Assembly (NCBI GenBank): GCA_937967795.1 | Contig: CALBSK010000086.1 | Span: forward strand, 1 to 64,000 | Origin: an uncultured Alphaproteobacteria bacterium | Lineage (GTDB): Bacteria > Pseudomonadota > Alphaproteobacteria > UBA9655 | Length of the DNA stretch: 64,000 nt | Direction of reading: 5' to 3' | Shown: positions 46,648-56,077 of the stretch, one piece after another | Layout: each line of letters starts with the position of its first letter | Numbering within the stretch: position 1 is the first letter of the stretch | Position numbers and translations under genes: made by a program | The notes under the pieces: generated by a model | The model's input: only the letters and a program-made list of their open reading frames with translations | What the model was told of the DNA's origin: nothing | The model's database searches: none

Positions 46648-46891
46648 TGCAAATCAAAGGATTGCACAAAAATATTTATAAACTTTCTTCATATGTATTG
46701 TCACAAGAAAAACGTGAGGTTCATCGAAAAAATACGAAAAGCCGGCAAAACTCTGGGAACAGCTAAAGTCTGAACGGGTATCAGATAAGACTTGCCAAGG
46801 AGTTTGTAAAATCAGCAGAGCAACTTATTATCGATATAAAGCTAACTTAAAATCCTGTTTGAAATGCCTCTTTCACCATGTTCTCTCTTGA
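46648..46891 (+). pseudogene. frameshifted N-terminal fragment of an IS481/IS3-like transposase
   Basis: Starting at an ATG with a perfect aaggagg site (46636-46642), the frame reads MQIKGLHKNIYKLSSYVLSQ and then shifts at a six-A run (46727-46732). One extra A would join it to KYEKPAKLWEQLKSERVSDK and ISRATYYRYKANLK, the helix-turn-helix part of IS481-like transposases. After that it loses similarity and stops at 46891. The catalytic domain is missing. Confidence 0.7.
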
Positions 46892-46925
46892 TCCTTTTCC
46901 GTCTCTCCGCTAGCTTCAACACTTA

Positions 46926-47015
46926 GGAGGGATGCCGGAGCGGTCGAACGGGGCGGTCTCGAAAACCGTTGTGCGTGTAAGCGTACCGTGGGTTCGAATC
47001 CCACTCCCTCCGCCA
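46926..47015 (+). tRNA. tRNA-Ser (anticodon CGA)
   Basis: A 90-base class II tRNA with encoded CCA. GGAGGGA pairs with TCCCTCC, the anticodon loop CTCGAAA gives CGA (UCG codon), a long variable arm GTGCGTGTAAGCGTAC follows, and the T arm is GTGGGTTCGAATCCCAC. The dead transposase fragment ends 34 bases upstream. Confidence 0.97.
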
Positions 47016-47273
47016 GTTTCAAAGAGCTTTTCGTAGGTCTCTCCTTTCTTAAAATTGCTCTATGGGACACTTGAGAATAACAAAACACACATGATGAGAG
47101 TCATGGATAGTTATTTCTGCCAATTGTCCCAATGCGGTCCCATGCTACAATAGAAATCATATATTTGATAGGCTTCCTACAAAAATGTCAAGATATGGAA
47201 TATACTAATTTTACTTGTAAAATTTTTTAAAATTGACTACTCCTTTAACCTTAATGAAAGGGAGACTAAAGAA
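47016..47273. other. leader region of the DsbA-family gene
   Basis: No gene is visible. TATACT at 47201-47206 is a possible -10 without a recognisable -35; the ribosome-binding site of the next gene is gggag near 47260. The region is AT-rich. Confidence 0.3.
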
Positions 47274-48065
47274 ATGAAAAAAATTTATGTGGTTTTATTA
47301 TCTTTTGCGAGCTTAACTCTTGTTGAGAAGGGTTTTGCAGGAAATGCACCTCAAACAGCACCTTCCAGTTTTACCCCTGCACAATTGGGAGAAATTGAAA
47401 AAATTGTCGCAGACTATCTTGCCAAACATCCTGACGTCATCATGAACTCTTTCCAAATTGCAATGGCACAACAACAAAAAGAAGCTGTTGCTAAAATGGA
47501 AAAAGCAGTGACAGATAATAAGGACAAAATCTTTAAAGAACAATCTTCTCCTGTCGGGGGGAATCCTCAGGGGACTCAGTCCTTAGTTGTCTTCATGGAT
47601 CCTTATTGCGGGTACTGCAAAAAATTCCATGCAGAATTAACACCTCTCTTAAGCATGAATAAAGACGTCAAAATTATCTTTAAAGACATTCCTATCATGG
47701 GAGATGATTCTGTTGAAGCCATTAAAGCTAAGATCGCAGCAAAAGAACAGGGAAAATATGACCAACTTCAAAATGCTATTTTTGCATCGGATAAACATCT
47801 CACTCAAAAACAACTTTTAAAGTTAGCTGCTTCTCTCGGTATTGATACGAAGAAGCTTGAAGCCGATATGAAAAGCAAAGCGACACAAGCTCGCATTGAT
47901 GAAGATCTTGAGCTTGCAAAGACCCTCGGAATTAATGGAACGCCAACATTAATTATAGGAGAATCAACGGTTTTGCCCGGCTATATCAGTGCTGAAGAAT
48001 TAAATAAGAAACTTAAAGAAACTTCCGCTTCAAATAATAAAGTCGCTGTTGAAAAAGCCTCCTAA
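47274..48065 (+). CDS. periplasmic DsbA-family thioredoxin-fold protein (Com1-like)
   Basis: A 263-residue exported protein with signal peptide MKKIYVVLLSFASLTLVEKG ending at FAG. An N-terminal helical part with FTPAQLGEIEKIVADYLAKH is typical of Com1/BdbD-type proteins. The thioredoxin domain has the active site CGYC in FMDPYCGYCKKFH (about 112-118) and cis-Pro in NGTPTLIIG. Such proteins form or isomerise disulfides; in Coxiella and Rickettsia the relatives are surface antigens. The gene is a single unit with its own terminator. Confidence 0.9.
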   Translation: MKKIYVVLLSFASLTLVEKGFAGNAPQTAPSSFTPAQLGEIEKIVADYLAKHPDVIMNSFQIAMAQQQKEAVAKMEKAVTDNKDKIFKEQSSPVGGNPQGTQSLVVFMDPYCGYCKKFHAELTPLLSMNKDVKIIFKDIPIMGDDSVEAIKAKIAAKEQGKYDQLQNAIFASDKHLTQKQLLKLAASLGIDTKKLEADMKSKATQARIDEDLELAKTLGINGTPTLIIGESTVLPGYISAEELNKKLKETSASNNKVAVEKAS

Positions 48066-48087
48066 AAACCTTTAGCCATGGAGGGAG

Positions 48088-48110
48088 AGGGGCCTTTAGG
48101 CCCCTTTTTC
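48088..48110 (+). terminator. intrinsic terminator of the DsbA-family gene
   Basis: A seven-base-pair GC-rich stem (aggggcc and ggcccct) with loop ttta is followed by a TTTTT tract, 22 bases after the stop codon. Confidence 0.9.
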
Positions 48111-48205
48111 TTATGAACCTATGAAATAATGACGAGTAATTCTTGAGAATGAGCGTTTTCTTGTGGTAAAAGATGAAATGATAATTTTTTAAGGATACCC
48201 CTTGT

Positions 48206-49198
48206 ATGAGTCATATTTCTGTTGTGGGAGCAGGCGCTTGGGGAACAGCTTTAGCTTTAGCTGTACGGCGCGTTGGAGCCAACGTTACCCTTTGGTCCAT
48301 TAGCTCAGATGAGGTGGAAATCATTAATGGACGCCATGAAAATGTTTATCGTCTTCCGGGAATTGCTCTCGACCCCTCTTTGCGAGCAACAACGAATCCC
48401 CAAGAAATGTCGTGCGCAGACATGGTAATTTTAGTGCCACCCGCTCAATATATGCGGAGTACGTGTGAAACCTTTAAAGATATATTCTCCCCTCATGTCC
48501 CTCTTATCATTGCCTCGAAAGGGATAGAAAATGGGACATCTCTTTTAATGTCCGAGGTTATTCGAGAATATTTCCCCCAAAACCCCCTTCTGGTTCTCTC
48601 AGGGCCTAGTTTTGCAAGTGATGTAGCAAAAAAATTGCCTACGGCTATCACTCTTGCCGCTGGAAATCTTTCCTTAAGCCAAAAGGTTGCGAAGCTTCTC
48701 AGTAGCCAACATTTCCGCCTTTATGCTTCCGAGGATATTATTGGAACGCAAGTAGGAGGCGCTTGCAAAAATATTATCGCGATCGCCTGTGGAATTATTG
48801 AAGGCCGAGAACTGGGAGATAATGCACGAGCGGCGTTAATGACACTAGGTCTTTCCGAACTTGCACGGCTTGGATGTGCGATGGGAGGAAAGTCTGAGAC
48901 GTTTTTAGGTTTATCAGGTGTTGGGGACATCACTTTAACTTCTTTAAGTTCTCAATCACGAAACAAATCCTTTGGCCTTGCTTTGGGAGGTGGTATTCCT
49001 CTCGGAGAACTTTTAGCCAATAAAAAAACCTTAACAGAAGGCATTTATACAGTTGTAGGGACGGTGGCTCTTGCGCAAAAACATCAAGTAAATATGCCGA
49101 TTACTTTTGCCATGAATGAATTTCTAAATGAAGGGGGAACCTTAGAAACACTCCTTGAGAATCTTCTCGGTTGTCCCTTAAAAGAGGAAACTGCATAA
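48206..49198 (+). CDS. gpsA: glycerol-3-phosphate dehydrogenase [NAD(P)+]
   Basis: Makes sn-glycerol 3-phosphate for phospholipid synthesis. The nucleotide-binding motif VVGAGAWGTALALAV is at 5-19, SGPSFASDVA near 130, the catalytic Lys in GGACKNIIAIACGI (about 189), and the C-terminal LSGVGDITLTSLS. Its 330 residues are typical. Its stop is immediately followed by the ATG of the EVE-domain gene. Confidence 0.96.
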   Translation: MSHISVVGAGAWGTALALAVRRVGANVTLWSISSDEVEIINGRHENVYRLPGIALDPSLRATTNPQEMSCADMVILVPPAQYMRSTCETFKDIFSPHVPLIIASKGIENGTSLLMSEVIREYFPQNPLLVLSGPSFASDVAKKLPTAITLAAGNLSLSQKVAKLLSSQHFRLYASEDIIGTQVGGACKNIIAIACGIIEGRELGDNARAALMTLGLSELARLGCAMGGKSETFLGLSGVGDITLTSLSSQSRNKSFGLALGGGIPLGELLANKKTLTEGIYTVVGTVALAQKHQVNMPITFAMNEFLNEGGTLETLLENLLGCPLKEETA

Positions 49199-49618
49199 AT
49201 GGCCTATTGGCTTATTAAGAGTGAACCGCATGTTTGGTCTTGGGCAGATCAAGTGAAGAAGGGAACAACTTTCTGGGATGGGGTGCGTAACTATCAAGCT
49301 CGCAATAACCTTAAAGCCATGAAAGTTGGAGATTTGGCTCTTTTTTATCATTCTGGGGGGGAACGTCAGATTATGGGAATTGTAGAAGTCATAAAACCTT
49401 ATTATCCAGATCCTTCCGACTCTAATGGACGATTTGGAATGGTTGATGTTAAGACTGTCAAACCCTTCTCTTTCCCTGTCACATTAAAAGAAGCTAAAGC
49501 CGATCCTCGCCTTCATTCTCTGGCGCTCATTCGGCAATCTCGTCTTTCAGTCATGCCTATAGATGAAAATTCATGGGACATCCTCACTCATAAGGGAGGA
49601 TGCAATGAAAACCTATGA
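49199..49618 (+). CDS. EVE-domain protein
   Basis: A 139-residue protein made of one EVE (PUA-like) domain: [31 protein letters not shown], and [24 protein letters not shown] domains bind modified bases in DNA or RNA, and the human homologue THYN1 binds modified cytosine. In bacteria the domain often stands next to gpsA, as here, with no proven link. The gene abuts gpsA and overlaps acs by 14 bases. A seven-G run lies at 49355-49361. Confidence 0.92.
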   Translation: MAYWLIKSEPHVWSWADQVKKGTTFWDGVRNYQARNNLKAMKVGDLALFYHSGGERQIMGIVEVIKPYYPDPSDSNGRFGMVDVKTVKPFSFPVTLKEAKADPRLHSLALIRQSRLSVMPIDENSWDILTHKGGCNENL

Positions 49619-51485
49619 GGATCTTTATCAGAATTCTCTTGATGATCCTGAAGGATTTTGGCGTCAGGAAGGACAACGTCTTCAGTGGATTAAGCCTTAT
49701 ACTAAAATCCAAGAGTGGTGGTTTACGGCAAATGTGCAAATCCAGTGGTATCGTGACGGCACATTAAATGCCTCTCAGAATTGCTTAGATAGGCATCTCC
49801 CAAAAAAGGCTGATAAGACAGCCCTTATTTGGGAAGGAGACGAGCCTCATGAGCATCGTTCTTACACTTATCAAGAGCTTTTTGAAGAAGTGTGCCGTTT
49901 TGCAAACGTCTTAAAAGACAAAGACGTTCAAAAGGGAGATCGCGTAACGATTTATATGCCACTTGTCCCAGAAGCTATTGTCGCTATGCTAGCGTGTGCA
50001 CGAATTGGAGCGATCCATTCCGTTGTTTTTGGGGGGTTTTCAGCAAAATCCCTTGCTGATCGAATCCATGATTCTGCTTCAAAAGTCATTATTACAGTAG
50101 ATGAGGGTATTCGGGGAGGGAAAAAAATTCCCTTAAAAAGAAATGTGGATGAAGCCCTTAAAGAGAGCCCATCAATTCAGACATGTATCGTGGTAAGTCG
50201 TACAGGAGAAGAAGTGAATTGGTCGGAAGGGCGTGATTTCTGGTATCATGAATTAATGAAAACCGCCCCTCTCCTCTCTCAACCTTTGGAGATGCAAGCC
50301 GAGGATCCTCTTTTTATTTTATATACGTCAGGATCAACAGGGAAACCAAAAGGAGTTTTGCACACGACAGGTGGATATCTTGTCTATGCTTCTCTCACCC
50401 ATGAGAAAGTCTTTGATCTTCACGAAAAGGATGTCTATTGGTGCACGGCAGATATAGGATGGATTACAGGCCATAGTTATGTCGTTTATGGTCCCCTTGC
50501 CAATGGAGCAACAATACTTATTTATGAAGGTATTCCTACGTATCCTACGCCAGCACGGCTATGGGAAATGGTAGATCGACATAATGTTTCTCTCTTTTAT
50601 ACGGCTCCTACAGCCATTCGTTCTCTCATGAAAGAAGGAGATCATTGGCCTCAAACGGCAAAACTCACGTCTCTCCGTCTTCTTGGAACAGTTGGCGAGC
50701 CCATCAATGTGGAAGCCTGGGAATGGTATAATGATATTATTGGTCATCATTCTTGCCAAATATTAGATACGTGGTGGCAGACGGAAACAGGAGGGATTAT
50801 GATTTCAGCCCTACCTCATCTTACGCCTTCAAAGCCTGGGTCAGCTTCTAAACCCTTTTTTGGAATTGAACCTGTCATCATGGGAGAGAACCATGCTCCT
50901 CTCGAAGGAAACAGTGAAGGCCCTCTTTGTGTGGCGAGGTCTTGGCCCGGTCAAGCCAGGAGCCTTTATGAAAATCATGAAGGGTTCATCTACACATACT
51001 TCAAAGCCTATCCTGGTTATTACTTTACAGGGGACGGCGCGCGGCGAGATGAGGAAGGGTTTTATTGGATCACGGGAAGAATAGATGATGTAATCAATGT
51101 CTCTGGCCATCGTTTGGGGACAGCTGAGATTGAAGATGCTATTAATAGCCATCCAGATATTATAGAATCTGCGGTTGTAGGGTATCCTCATGAAGTTAAA
51201 GGGCAAGGGATTTTTGCTTTTATTATTTTAAAAAATGGGGTTCAGATAAGCCCTCTCCTCAAACAAAAAATTATAATTCATGTCCGTCATATGATAGGTC
51301 CCCTTGCGACTCTTGATCATATTCTTTTCGTCTCTGGTCTCCCAAAGACCCGCTCAGGAAAAATTATGCGGCGCATTTTACGAAAGCTCGCTGCAGGGGA
51401 AAGTGCTTCTCTTGGAGATACTTCAACTTTAGCTGACCCTACGGTCGTAGAGGATTTAATTCAATTGAAGTCGCTTGCTGGTTAA
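49605..51485 (+). CDS. acs: acetyl-CoA synthetase
   Basis: Activates acetate to acetyl-CoA through acetyl-AMP. Core motifs: [19 protein letters not shown] (P-loop of the ANL superfamily, about 237-255), [10 protein letters not shown] (about 386-395), [20 protein letters not shown], and [16 protein letters not shown] with the Lys that is acetylated by Pat-type enzymes. I place the start at the ATG at 49605 after the gggagg site, giving 626 residues and the standard N-terminus [11 protein letters not shown]. It overlaps the EVE gene by 14 bases. Confidence 0.95.
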   Translation: MKTYEDLYQNSLDDPEGFWRQEGQRLQWIKPYTKIQEWWFTANVQIQWYRDGTLNASQNCLDRHLPKKADKTALIWEGDEPHEHRSYTYQELFEEVCRFANVLKDKDVQKGDRVTIYMPLVPEAIVAMLACARIGAIHSVVFGGFSAKSLADRIHDSASKVIITVDEGIRGGKKIPLKRNVDEALKESPSIQTCIVVSRTGEEVNWSEGRDFWYHELMKTAPLLSQPLEMQAEDPLFILYTSGSTGKPKGVLHTTGGYLVYASLTHEKVFDLHEKDVYWCTADIGWITGHSYVVYGPLANGATILIYEGIPTYPTPARLWEMVDRHNVSLFYTAPTAIRSLMKEGDHWPQTAKLTSLRLLGTVGEPINVEAWEWYNDIIGHHSCQILDTWWQTETGGIMISALPHLTPSKPGSASKPFFGIEPVIMGENHAPLEGNSEGPLCVARSWPGQARSLYENHEGFIYTYFKAYPGYYFTGDGARRDEEGFYWITGRIDDVINVSGHRLGTAEIEDAINSHPDIIESAVVGYPHEVKGQGIFAFIILKNGVQISPLLKQKIIIHVRHMIGPLATLDHILFVSGLPKTRSGKIMRRILRKLAAGESASLGDTSTLADPTVVEDLIQLKSLAG

Positions 51486-51572
51486 TTATTCTTTTAAATC
51501 AGACTTATGAAGAAAAGGGGTTGCTTTTAAAGTTCTTTTTGAGTATTAAAGGGTCAATATTCAAAAGGATAA

Positions 51573-52133
51573 GTGGGACCATTGTTTATACAAACAGAAG
51601 AAACACCCAATCCGGCCACATTAAAATTTCTTCCTGGTCGTATCCTCATGTCAGAAGGAACGGCAGATTTTAGATCACGGGAAGAGTCCTCAAAATCTCC
51701 GCTTGCTCTTAAGCTTTTTGAGATAAAGGGAGTGAAAGGTGTTTTTTTTGGTGCGGATTTTATTACGGTTTCCAAGGAAGAGACCATTGAATGGGCCGTG
51801 CTTAAGCCTCTCATTTTAGGAGAAATTCTTGAGCATTTTATTACGTACCAACCCTTGTTTTATGGAGATGGAGTTCCTACCTTTTCAAAAGGGAGTACAG
51901 ACCCTATAGTGGTCCAAATTCAAGAGATCTTGGACACGCGCATCCGTCCAGCCGTCGCTATGGATGGAGGAGATATCGTGTTTGATCGTTTTGAAGAAGG
52001 CATCGTTTATGTGCACCTTCAAGGGGCTTGTAAGGGATGCCCGAGCTCCTCGGCAACGTTAAAAGCAGGCATTGAAAATATGCTTCGTCATTACGTGCCA
52101 GAGGTTACTGAAGTCAGAGCAGTAGAGAGTTAG
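51573..52133 (+). CDS. Nfu-type iron-sulfur cluster carrier (NifU-like)
   Basis: Delivers [4Fe-4S] clusters to apo-enzymes. An N-terminal Nfu_N domain (FIQTEETPNPATLKFLPGR) joins a C-terminal NifU domain with GACKGCPSSS, whose CxxC holds the cluster between subunits. The start is unusual: GTG at 51573 has aagga four bases upstream, while TTG at 51582 would give the family N-terminus (MFIQTE). Both are non-ATG. It is followed after nine bases by the glucosaminidase gene. Confidence 0.93.
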   Translation: MGPLFIQTEETPNPATLKFLPGRILMSEGTADFRSREESSKSPLALKLFEIKGVKGVFFGADFITVSKEETIEWAVLKPLILGEILEHFITYQPLFYGDGVPTFSKGSTDPIVVQIQEILDTRIRPAVAMDGGDIVFDRFEEGIVYVHLQGACKGCPSSSATLKAGIENMLRHYVPEVTEVRAVES

Positions 52134-52142
52134 GAGTAGATA

Positions 52143-53054
52143 ATGCTGAAACAATCGAAAACTCAGATTTCCCTAGTTGTTACTTTGGGATTGATGATAA
52201 TAGGCCAAATGGGATTTTCTCTTTATAAGAGTTATTCCTCCCGCTCCTCTTTTCAGATAATGCCAAAAAAGAAAATCGCGCGTGCGGGATCGGCGAAATC
52301 TTTCGGTCTTACTCTTTCCGAGGACACGCACTTCTGTGTCTCTAGTGTGAGAGAACTCGATCAAGTTTTTGATAACTGTGATTATACTCTTACAAAGACA
52401 AAGACTAAGGGGGAAGTTCCGCGTCTTTATTTAGCCAAGCTCCCCAAGGATATGAAGAGAAAGAAGAAATCTTCAAATTTTACATTCATCCAAGTTCTTT
52501 TGCCCCATATTTTAAAAGTAAACGAGCAAATTCTCTCCGATAGAAACCGTCTTTTAGAAATGCAAAAACGTCAAAAGGGAGGGCACACGTTGCGACCTTC
52601 AGAAAAAATATGGATTATGAAGTTAGCTTCTGAATATCGTTGCAAGTCTACAAAAATCGAATCTTTACTTAAACACGTTGATATTATTCCTCCTTCTTTA
52701 GCGCTGGCGCAGGGTATATTGGAAACAGGAGGAGGAAGATCTCCTGCAGCGCTTACCAAGAATTCAACGTTTGGCCATATGGCGACTAAAACGAAAGTTG
52801 CGAAATTTGAAAGCCTTCATGCGAGTGTAAAAGCTTATGCTCTGAATCTTAATCGTCACTCTGCTTATGCCCATTTCCGAAAAACACGCGCCTCTTTAAG
52901 AACGCAAAATCAGAAATTGTGTGGAATCAAATTAGCTTCTTGTCTCCTCAAATATTCAGAACGGGGAACAGCTTATACAAGAGATCTTCAAGATTTAATC
53001 CGCAAGCGTGGCTTAGGCGGATATGATGAGCAGCATGTGAGACTAAAGCCTTAA
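52143..53054 (+). CDS. Bax-like glucosaminidase-domain protein
   Basis: A 303-residue protein with an N-terminal signal anchor (about 9-28) and a C-terminal GH73-like glucosaminidase domain: PPSLALAQGILETGGGRSPA (catalytic Glu, about 185-205), NSTFGHMATKT, and FESLHASVKAYALNLNRHSAYAHFRKTRA. This cleaves peptidoglycan glycan strands or assists envelope growth. E. coli Bax is the nearest named relative. It follows nfu, presumably without functional linkage. Confidence 0.88.
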   Translation: MLKQSKTQISLVVTLGLMIIGQMGFSLYKSYSSRSSFQIMPKKKIARAGSAKSFGLTLSEDTHFCVSSVRELDQVFDNCDYTLTKTKTKGEVPRLYLAKLPKDMKRKKKSSNFTFIQVLLPHILKVNEQILSDRNRLLEMQKRQKGGHTLRPSEKIWIMKLASEYRCKSTKIESLLKHVDIIPPSLALAQGILETGGGRSPAALTKNSTFGHMATKTKVAKFESLHASVKAYALNLNRHSAYAHFRKTRASLRTQNQKLCGIKLASCLLKYSERGTAYTRDLQDLIRKRGLGGYDEQHVRLKP

Positions 53055-53142
53055 AAGCAAGAAGATGTCCCTATCTTTAAGAAGTTTTAACTTTCTCATC
53101 CTACACTAAATAAAAATTGAGATAAAATTTAGAGGGGGAGAA

Positions 53143-53733
53143 ATGGCAAAAATTGCTGAAGCTTGTCTTAAACAGCTTTTTCTTGACGCGCGGACCCATA
53201 ATAAGTGGCAGGATAAACCTGTCACTGATGAGATTTTAGAAGATGTCTACAATCTTATGCGGTTAGGTCCTACCAGTGCTAACTGTTCTCCTTTAAGAAT
53301 TCTTTTTTTGAGATCGAAAGAGGCCAGGGAGCGTCTCAAACCCTATCTTAACCCAGGAAATGTCGAAAAAACAATGCTTTCTCCCGTTATCGCGTTGTTA
53401 GCTTATGATCTTCAATTTTATGAGAACTTACCTTACTTATTTCCTTTCGCAGAAGCTAAATCTTGGTTTGAAGGAAAGCCTTCTTTCATTGAAGAAACCG
53501 CTTTTCGCAATAGCACCCTTCAAGGAGGATACTTTATTTTTGCCGCACGTGCTTGCGGTCTTGATTGCGGGCCTATGTCAGGTTTTTCCAATGAAGGCGT
53601 TGATAAGGAATTCTTTCCAGAGGGACGATTTAAATCTAATTTCCTCTGTAACTTAGCTTATGGAGACTCCGCGGGCCTTCCCGGACCTCGAGCTCCGCGT
53701 CTTTCTTTTGACGAAGTCTGTAAAATTCTTTAA
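53143..53733 (+). CDS. nitroreductase-family protein (RutE/HadB-like)
   Basis: A 196-residue FMN-dependent reductase. It begins ACLKQLFLDARTHNKWQDKPV and has MRLGPTSANCSPLRI (FMN phosphate region) and GGYFIFAARACGLDCGPMSGF, all typical of the RutE/malonic semialdehyde reductase group. No rut pathway genes are near, so the physiological substrate is uncertain. A ribosome-binding site agagggggag precedes the ATG. Carbonic anhydrase follows 25 bases later. Confidence 0.88.
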   Translation: MAKIAEACLKQLFLDARTHNKWQDKPVTDEILEDVYNLMRLGPTSANCSPLRILFLRSKEARERLKPYLNPGNVEKTMLSPVIALLAYDLQFYENLPYLFPFAEAKSWFEGKPSFIEETAFRNSTLQGGYFIFAARACGLDCGPMSGFSNEGVDKEFFPEGRFKSNFLCNLAYGDSAGLPGPRAPRLSFDEVCKIL

Positions 53734-53758
53734 GTTAATATTTTTTATAGGTAGCGAG

Positions 53759-54448
53759 ATGTCAAATGAGATTGAAACCCTTATTGAGGGGTATCATAAA
53801 TTTAGAAGACACTACTTTAGCGATTCGAATTCGATTTTCGAAACTCTTGTTCGTCAGGGCCAAAGGCCCAAAATTCTTATGATTGCTTGCTCTGACTCAA
53901 GAGTAGATCCCGCTCTTGTCATGAATTGCCAACCGGGTGATTTGTTTGTCATTCGTAATGTGGCTAATCTTGTGCCGCCTTATGAAGAGGATCAATCCTA
54001 CCATGGAACAAGCGCAGCTTTAGAATTTGGGGTATGTGATTTGAGCATACGCCATATTATCCTTTTTGGCCATACTCAATGTGGAGGGATTCAAGCTCTT
54101 TTAAAAAAAAGCTGTGAACGCAATCAACCTAAGAGCTTTATTTCAAAATGGATGGAACTTGCCAAACCCGCTCATGAAGCCGTTGTTAAATTCCATCAAG
54201 AAAAATCGTTTGAGGAAAAAGCAACTCTTTGTGGTCAATACTCCCTTATTAATTCATTGAAAAATTTAGAAACTTTCCCCTGTATTGCGGAGCGCGTAAA
54301 TAAAGGGACTCTTTCCCTTCATGCCTGGAATTTTGATCTTTCACGGGGAATTCTGGAAAGCTTTGATAGGGAGGAAAATTGCTTTAGGGAAATAGTTGTC
54401 TCAACCCCCAACCATCGCCTTCCCAACAGATACCAATCTTCATTATAA
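53759..54448 (+). CDS. beta-class carbonic anhydrase
   Basis: Interconverts CO2 and bicarbonate. Zinc ligands are Cys and Asp in IACSDSRVDPA (about 42-52) and His and Cys in FGHTQCGGIQAL (about 102-113). Its 229 residues are normal. I chose the ATG at 53759 (MSNEIETLIEGY), since the frame open back to 53660 overlaps the nitroreductase. It could supply bicarbonate for carboxylases or pH balance. Confidence 0.94.
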   Translation: MSNEIETLIEGYHKFRRHYFSDSNSIFETLVRQGQRPKILMIACSDSRVDPALVMNCQPGDLFVIRNVANLVPPYEEDQSYHGTSAALEFGVCDLSIRHIILFGHTQCGGIQALLKKSCERNQPKSFISKWMELAKPAHEAVVKFHQEKSFEEKATLCGQYSLINSLKNLETFPCIAERVNKGTLSLHAWNFDLSRGILESFDREENCFREIVVSTPNHRLPNRYQSSL

Positions 54449-54739
54449 AGCCATTGAGAAGTTAAGAGAGGTCGTGAAAGCGCAATTGATCTACGTCAAC
54501 GCTATGAGGAAGCTCCCTCCCTTTTTTCAGCGTGGTCTTAAAAAATTAACCCATTCTTAATAAATTAAGAATTATAATAATTAACCTCGACCAAGGCGAT
54601 CCAATACAAATTAAAATTTAGCTATAAATTTGAAGGAAATTTAGTGATATTTTAGAGAGTTAATATATAAAGGAATGTTAGGCTGGTTCTAAAATGAAAT
54701 GCAGCCATCGTAGAGTCCTCAATTCTTAAAAAAGAAGAG
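54449..54739. other. convergent gap between carbonic anhydrase and the HlyD gene
   Basis: No gene is visible. A perfect nine-base AT-only inverted repeat (attcttaat/attaagaat, 54553-54572) is followed by ATAATAATT; it is too AT-rich to call a terminator with confidence. Confidence 0.4.
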
Positions 54740-56077
54740 CTACCTTTCTGTAAAAGATTCTTTAAGGCCCTTAATAAGGGGCTTAAGGAGATACTGAAGT
54801 ACGGTTCTTTTTCCTGTTAAAATGTCAGCTTCAATAGCCATACCGGGAAGAAGTTCGAGCTTCTTCCCCTTGTGTTCAAGATAATTTTTATTCGAGATAA
54901 GAATCACACGATAGAAATTCTTTTTTTGTTCTGGATCATGTATCGTATCAGCACTAATGTTGAGCAGCTTCCCCTTGAGAGGCCCATAGATAGAATAATC
55001 ATAAGCCGTGATCTTAATTATAGCTTCTTGCCCCGGATGAAGAAAGGCTATATCCGCTGGTAAAACATCAGTTTCAACAAGCAACGTATCTTCGTAGGGA
55101 ACTATATTGATAACCTCTTGACCAGGTTGAATAACTCCTTTCAAGGTCTTCATTTTTATTTCTTTCACCGCTCCTTTAATAGGCGACCTTAATTCGGTTC
55201 GTATCATGCGATCTTTAGACTCGAGCATGGCTGCTTTTGTTTCACTCAACTTAATAAGGATATCTCTCAATTGTTCCTGATTCTCATTTTGTGTGCGCAG
55301 CGGAATCTGTTCTAATTCATATTGGGCTTGTTTCAGTGTTGCTTGAGCTTTGAGAAGAGCTGCTTTTCCAATAGCTATTTCTCCCTTTAAATTAGCCGCG
55401 TCCCGTTTGAGTCTTAGAATTTCTCTCTTCGAGATAAGCTGTTCCTTAACCAAAGGAGCTACCATGGTGAGCTCTTGATTAGATAAACCCAATTGATCTT
55501 GAGCTTGAGCAATTTTAGCTTTGGCTTCTTCAATCTCCTGTTCTTTTTGAATAACAATTTCGTGGGCGACCGCTTTCTTTGATTCAAAATGGTCTTTCCA
55601 TTCTTGAAAAGATGCCATTTCTTCCATAGCAATGTCCGGCGCTTGTATTTTTACGATTTCAGGAACCTCATAGTCTTCCTCATTTAATTGCGCTTGAAGG
55701 CGTTCTGCAGCTGCTAAATAGTGTAGATATTGTTGATGATGAGAGGTATACCGTGTTCCTGGAATGGTAGGATCAATCCTCATAAGTACTTGTCCTGCTT
55801 CGACGAGATCTCCTTCCTTAACAAGAACTTCACTAATAATTCCTCCTTCAAGATGGGAAATAACTTGAGTTTTTTGAGAGGGAATAATGTGTCCTGTTGC
55901 TTTTGTAACAACATCGATTTCTGAAAAGCCGGCCCAGAGGAAAAATAAGACCACAAAGACACAAATTATCCCCAAAGTTATCAGAGAGAATGTCTTACTT
56001 TGGCGTCGAACGGCAGCCGTTTTGGGAGACATATAGTGAAGTTCTGTTTCAGAGAAAGATCGTGGAAATTTAATCAT
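54740..56077 (-). CDS. type I secretion membrane-fusion protein (HlyD/LapC-like)
   Basis: The periplasmic adaptor that joins the ABC exporter to TolC. One membrane helix (FSLITLGIICVFVVLFFLWAGF, about 30-51) is followed by a barrel-sandwich half GHIIPSQKTQVISHLEGGII, a long coiled coil (about 110-275), and the returning half with RSPIKGAVKEIKMKT. The start at 56075-56077 overlaps the ABC stop by eight bases; a TTG at 56122 is less likely. At 445 residues it is of normal length. Confidence 0.93.
   Translation of the reverse strand: MIKFPRSFSETELHYMSPKTAAVRRQSKTFSLITLGIICVFVVLFFLWAGFSEIDVVTKATGHIIPSQKTQVISHLEGGIISEVLVKEGDLVEAGQVLMRIDPTIPGTRYTSHHQQYLHYLAAAERLQAQLNEEDYEVPEIVKIQAPDIAMEEMASFQEWKDHFESKKAVAHEIVIQKEQEIEEAKAKIAQAQDQLGLSNQELTMVAPLVKEQLISKREILRLKRDAANLKGEIAIGKAALLKAQATLKQAQYELEQIPLRTQNENQEQLRDILIKLSETKAAMLESKDRMIRTELRSPIKGAVKEIKMKTLKGVIQPGQEVINIVPYEDTLLVETDVLPADIAFLHPGQEAIIKITAYDYSIYGPLKGKLLNISADTIHDPEQKKNFYRVILISNKNYLEHKGKKLELLPGMAIEADILTGKRTVLQYLLKPLIKGLKESFTER

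Noticed and set aside
46873..47088. Minus-strand open frame of 71 codons containing GVGFEPTVRLHAQR
   Set aside because: It is antisense to tRNA-Ser; this peptide is a well-known annotation artefact of tRNA-Ser genes.
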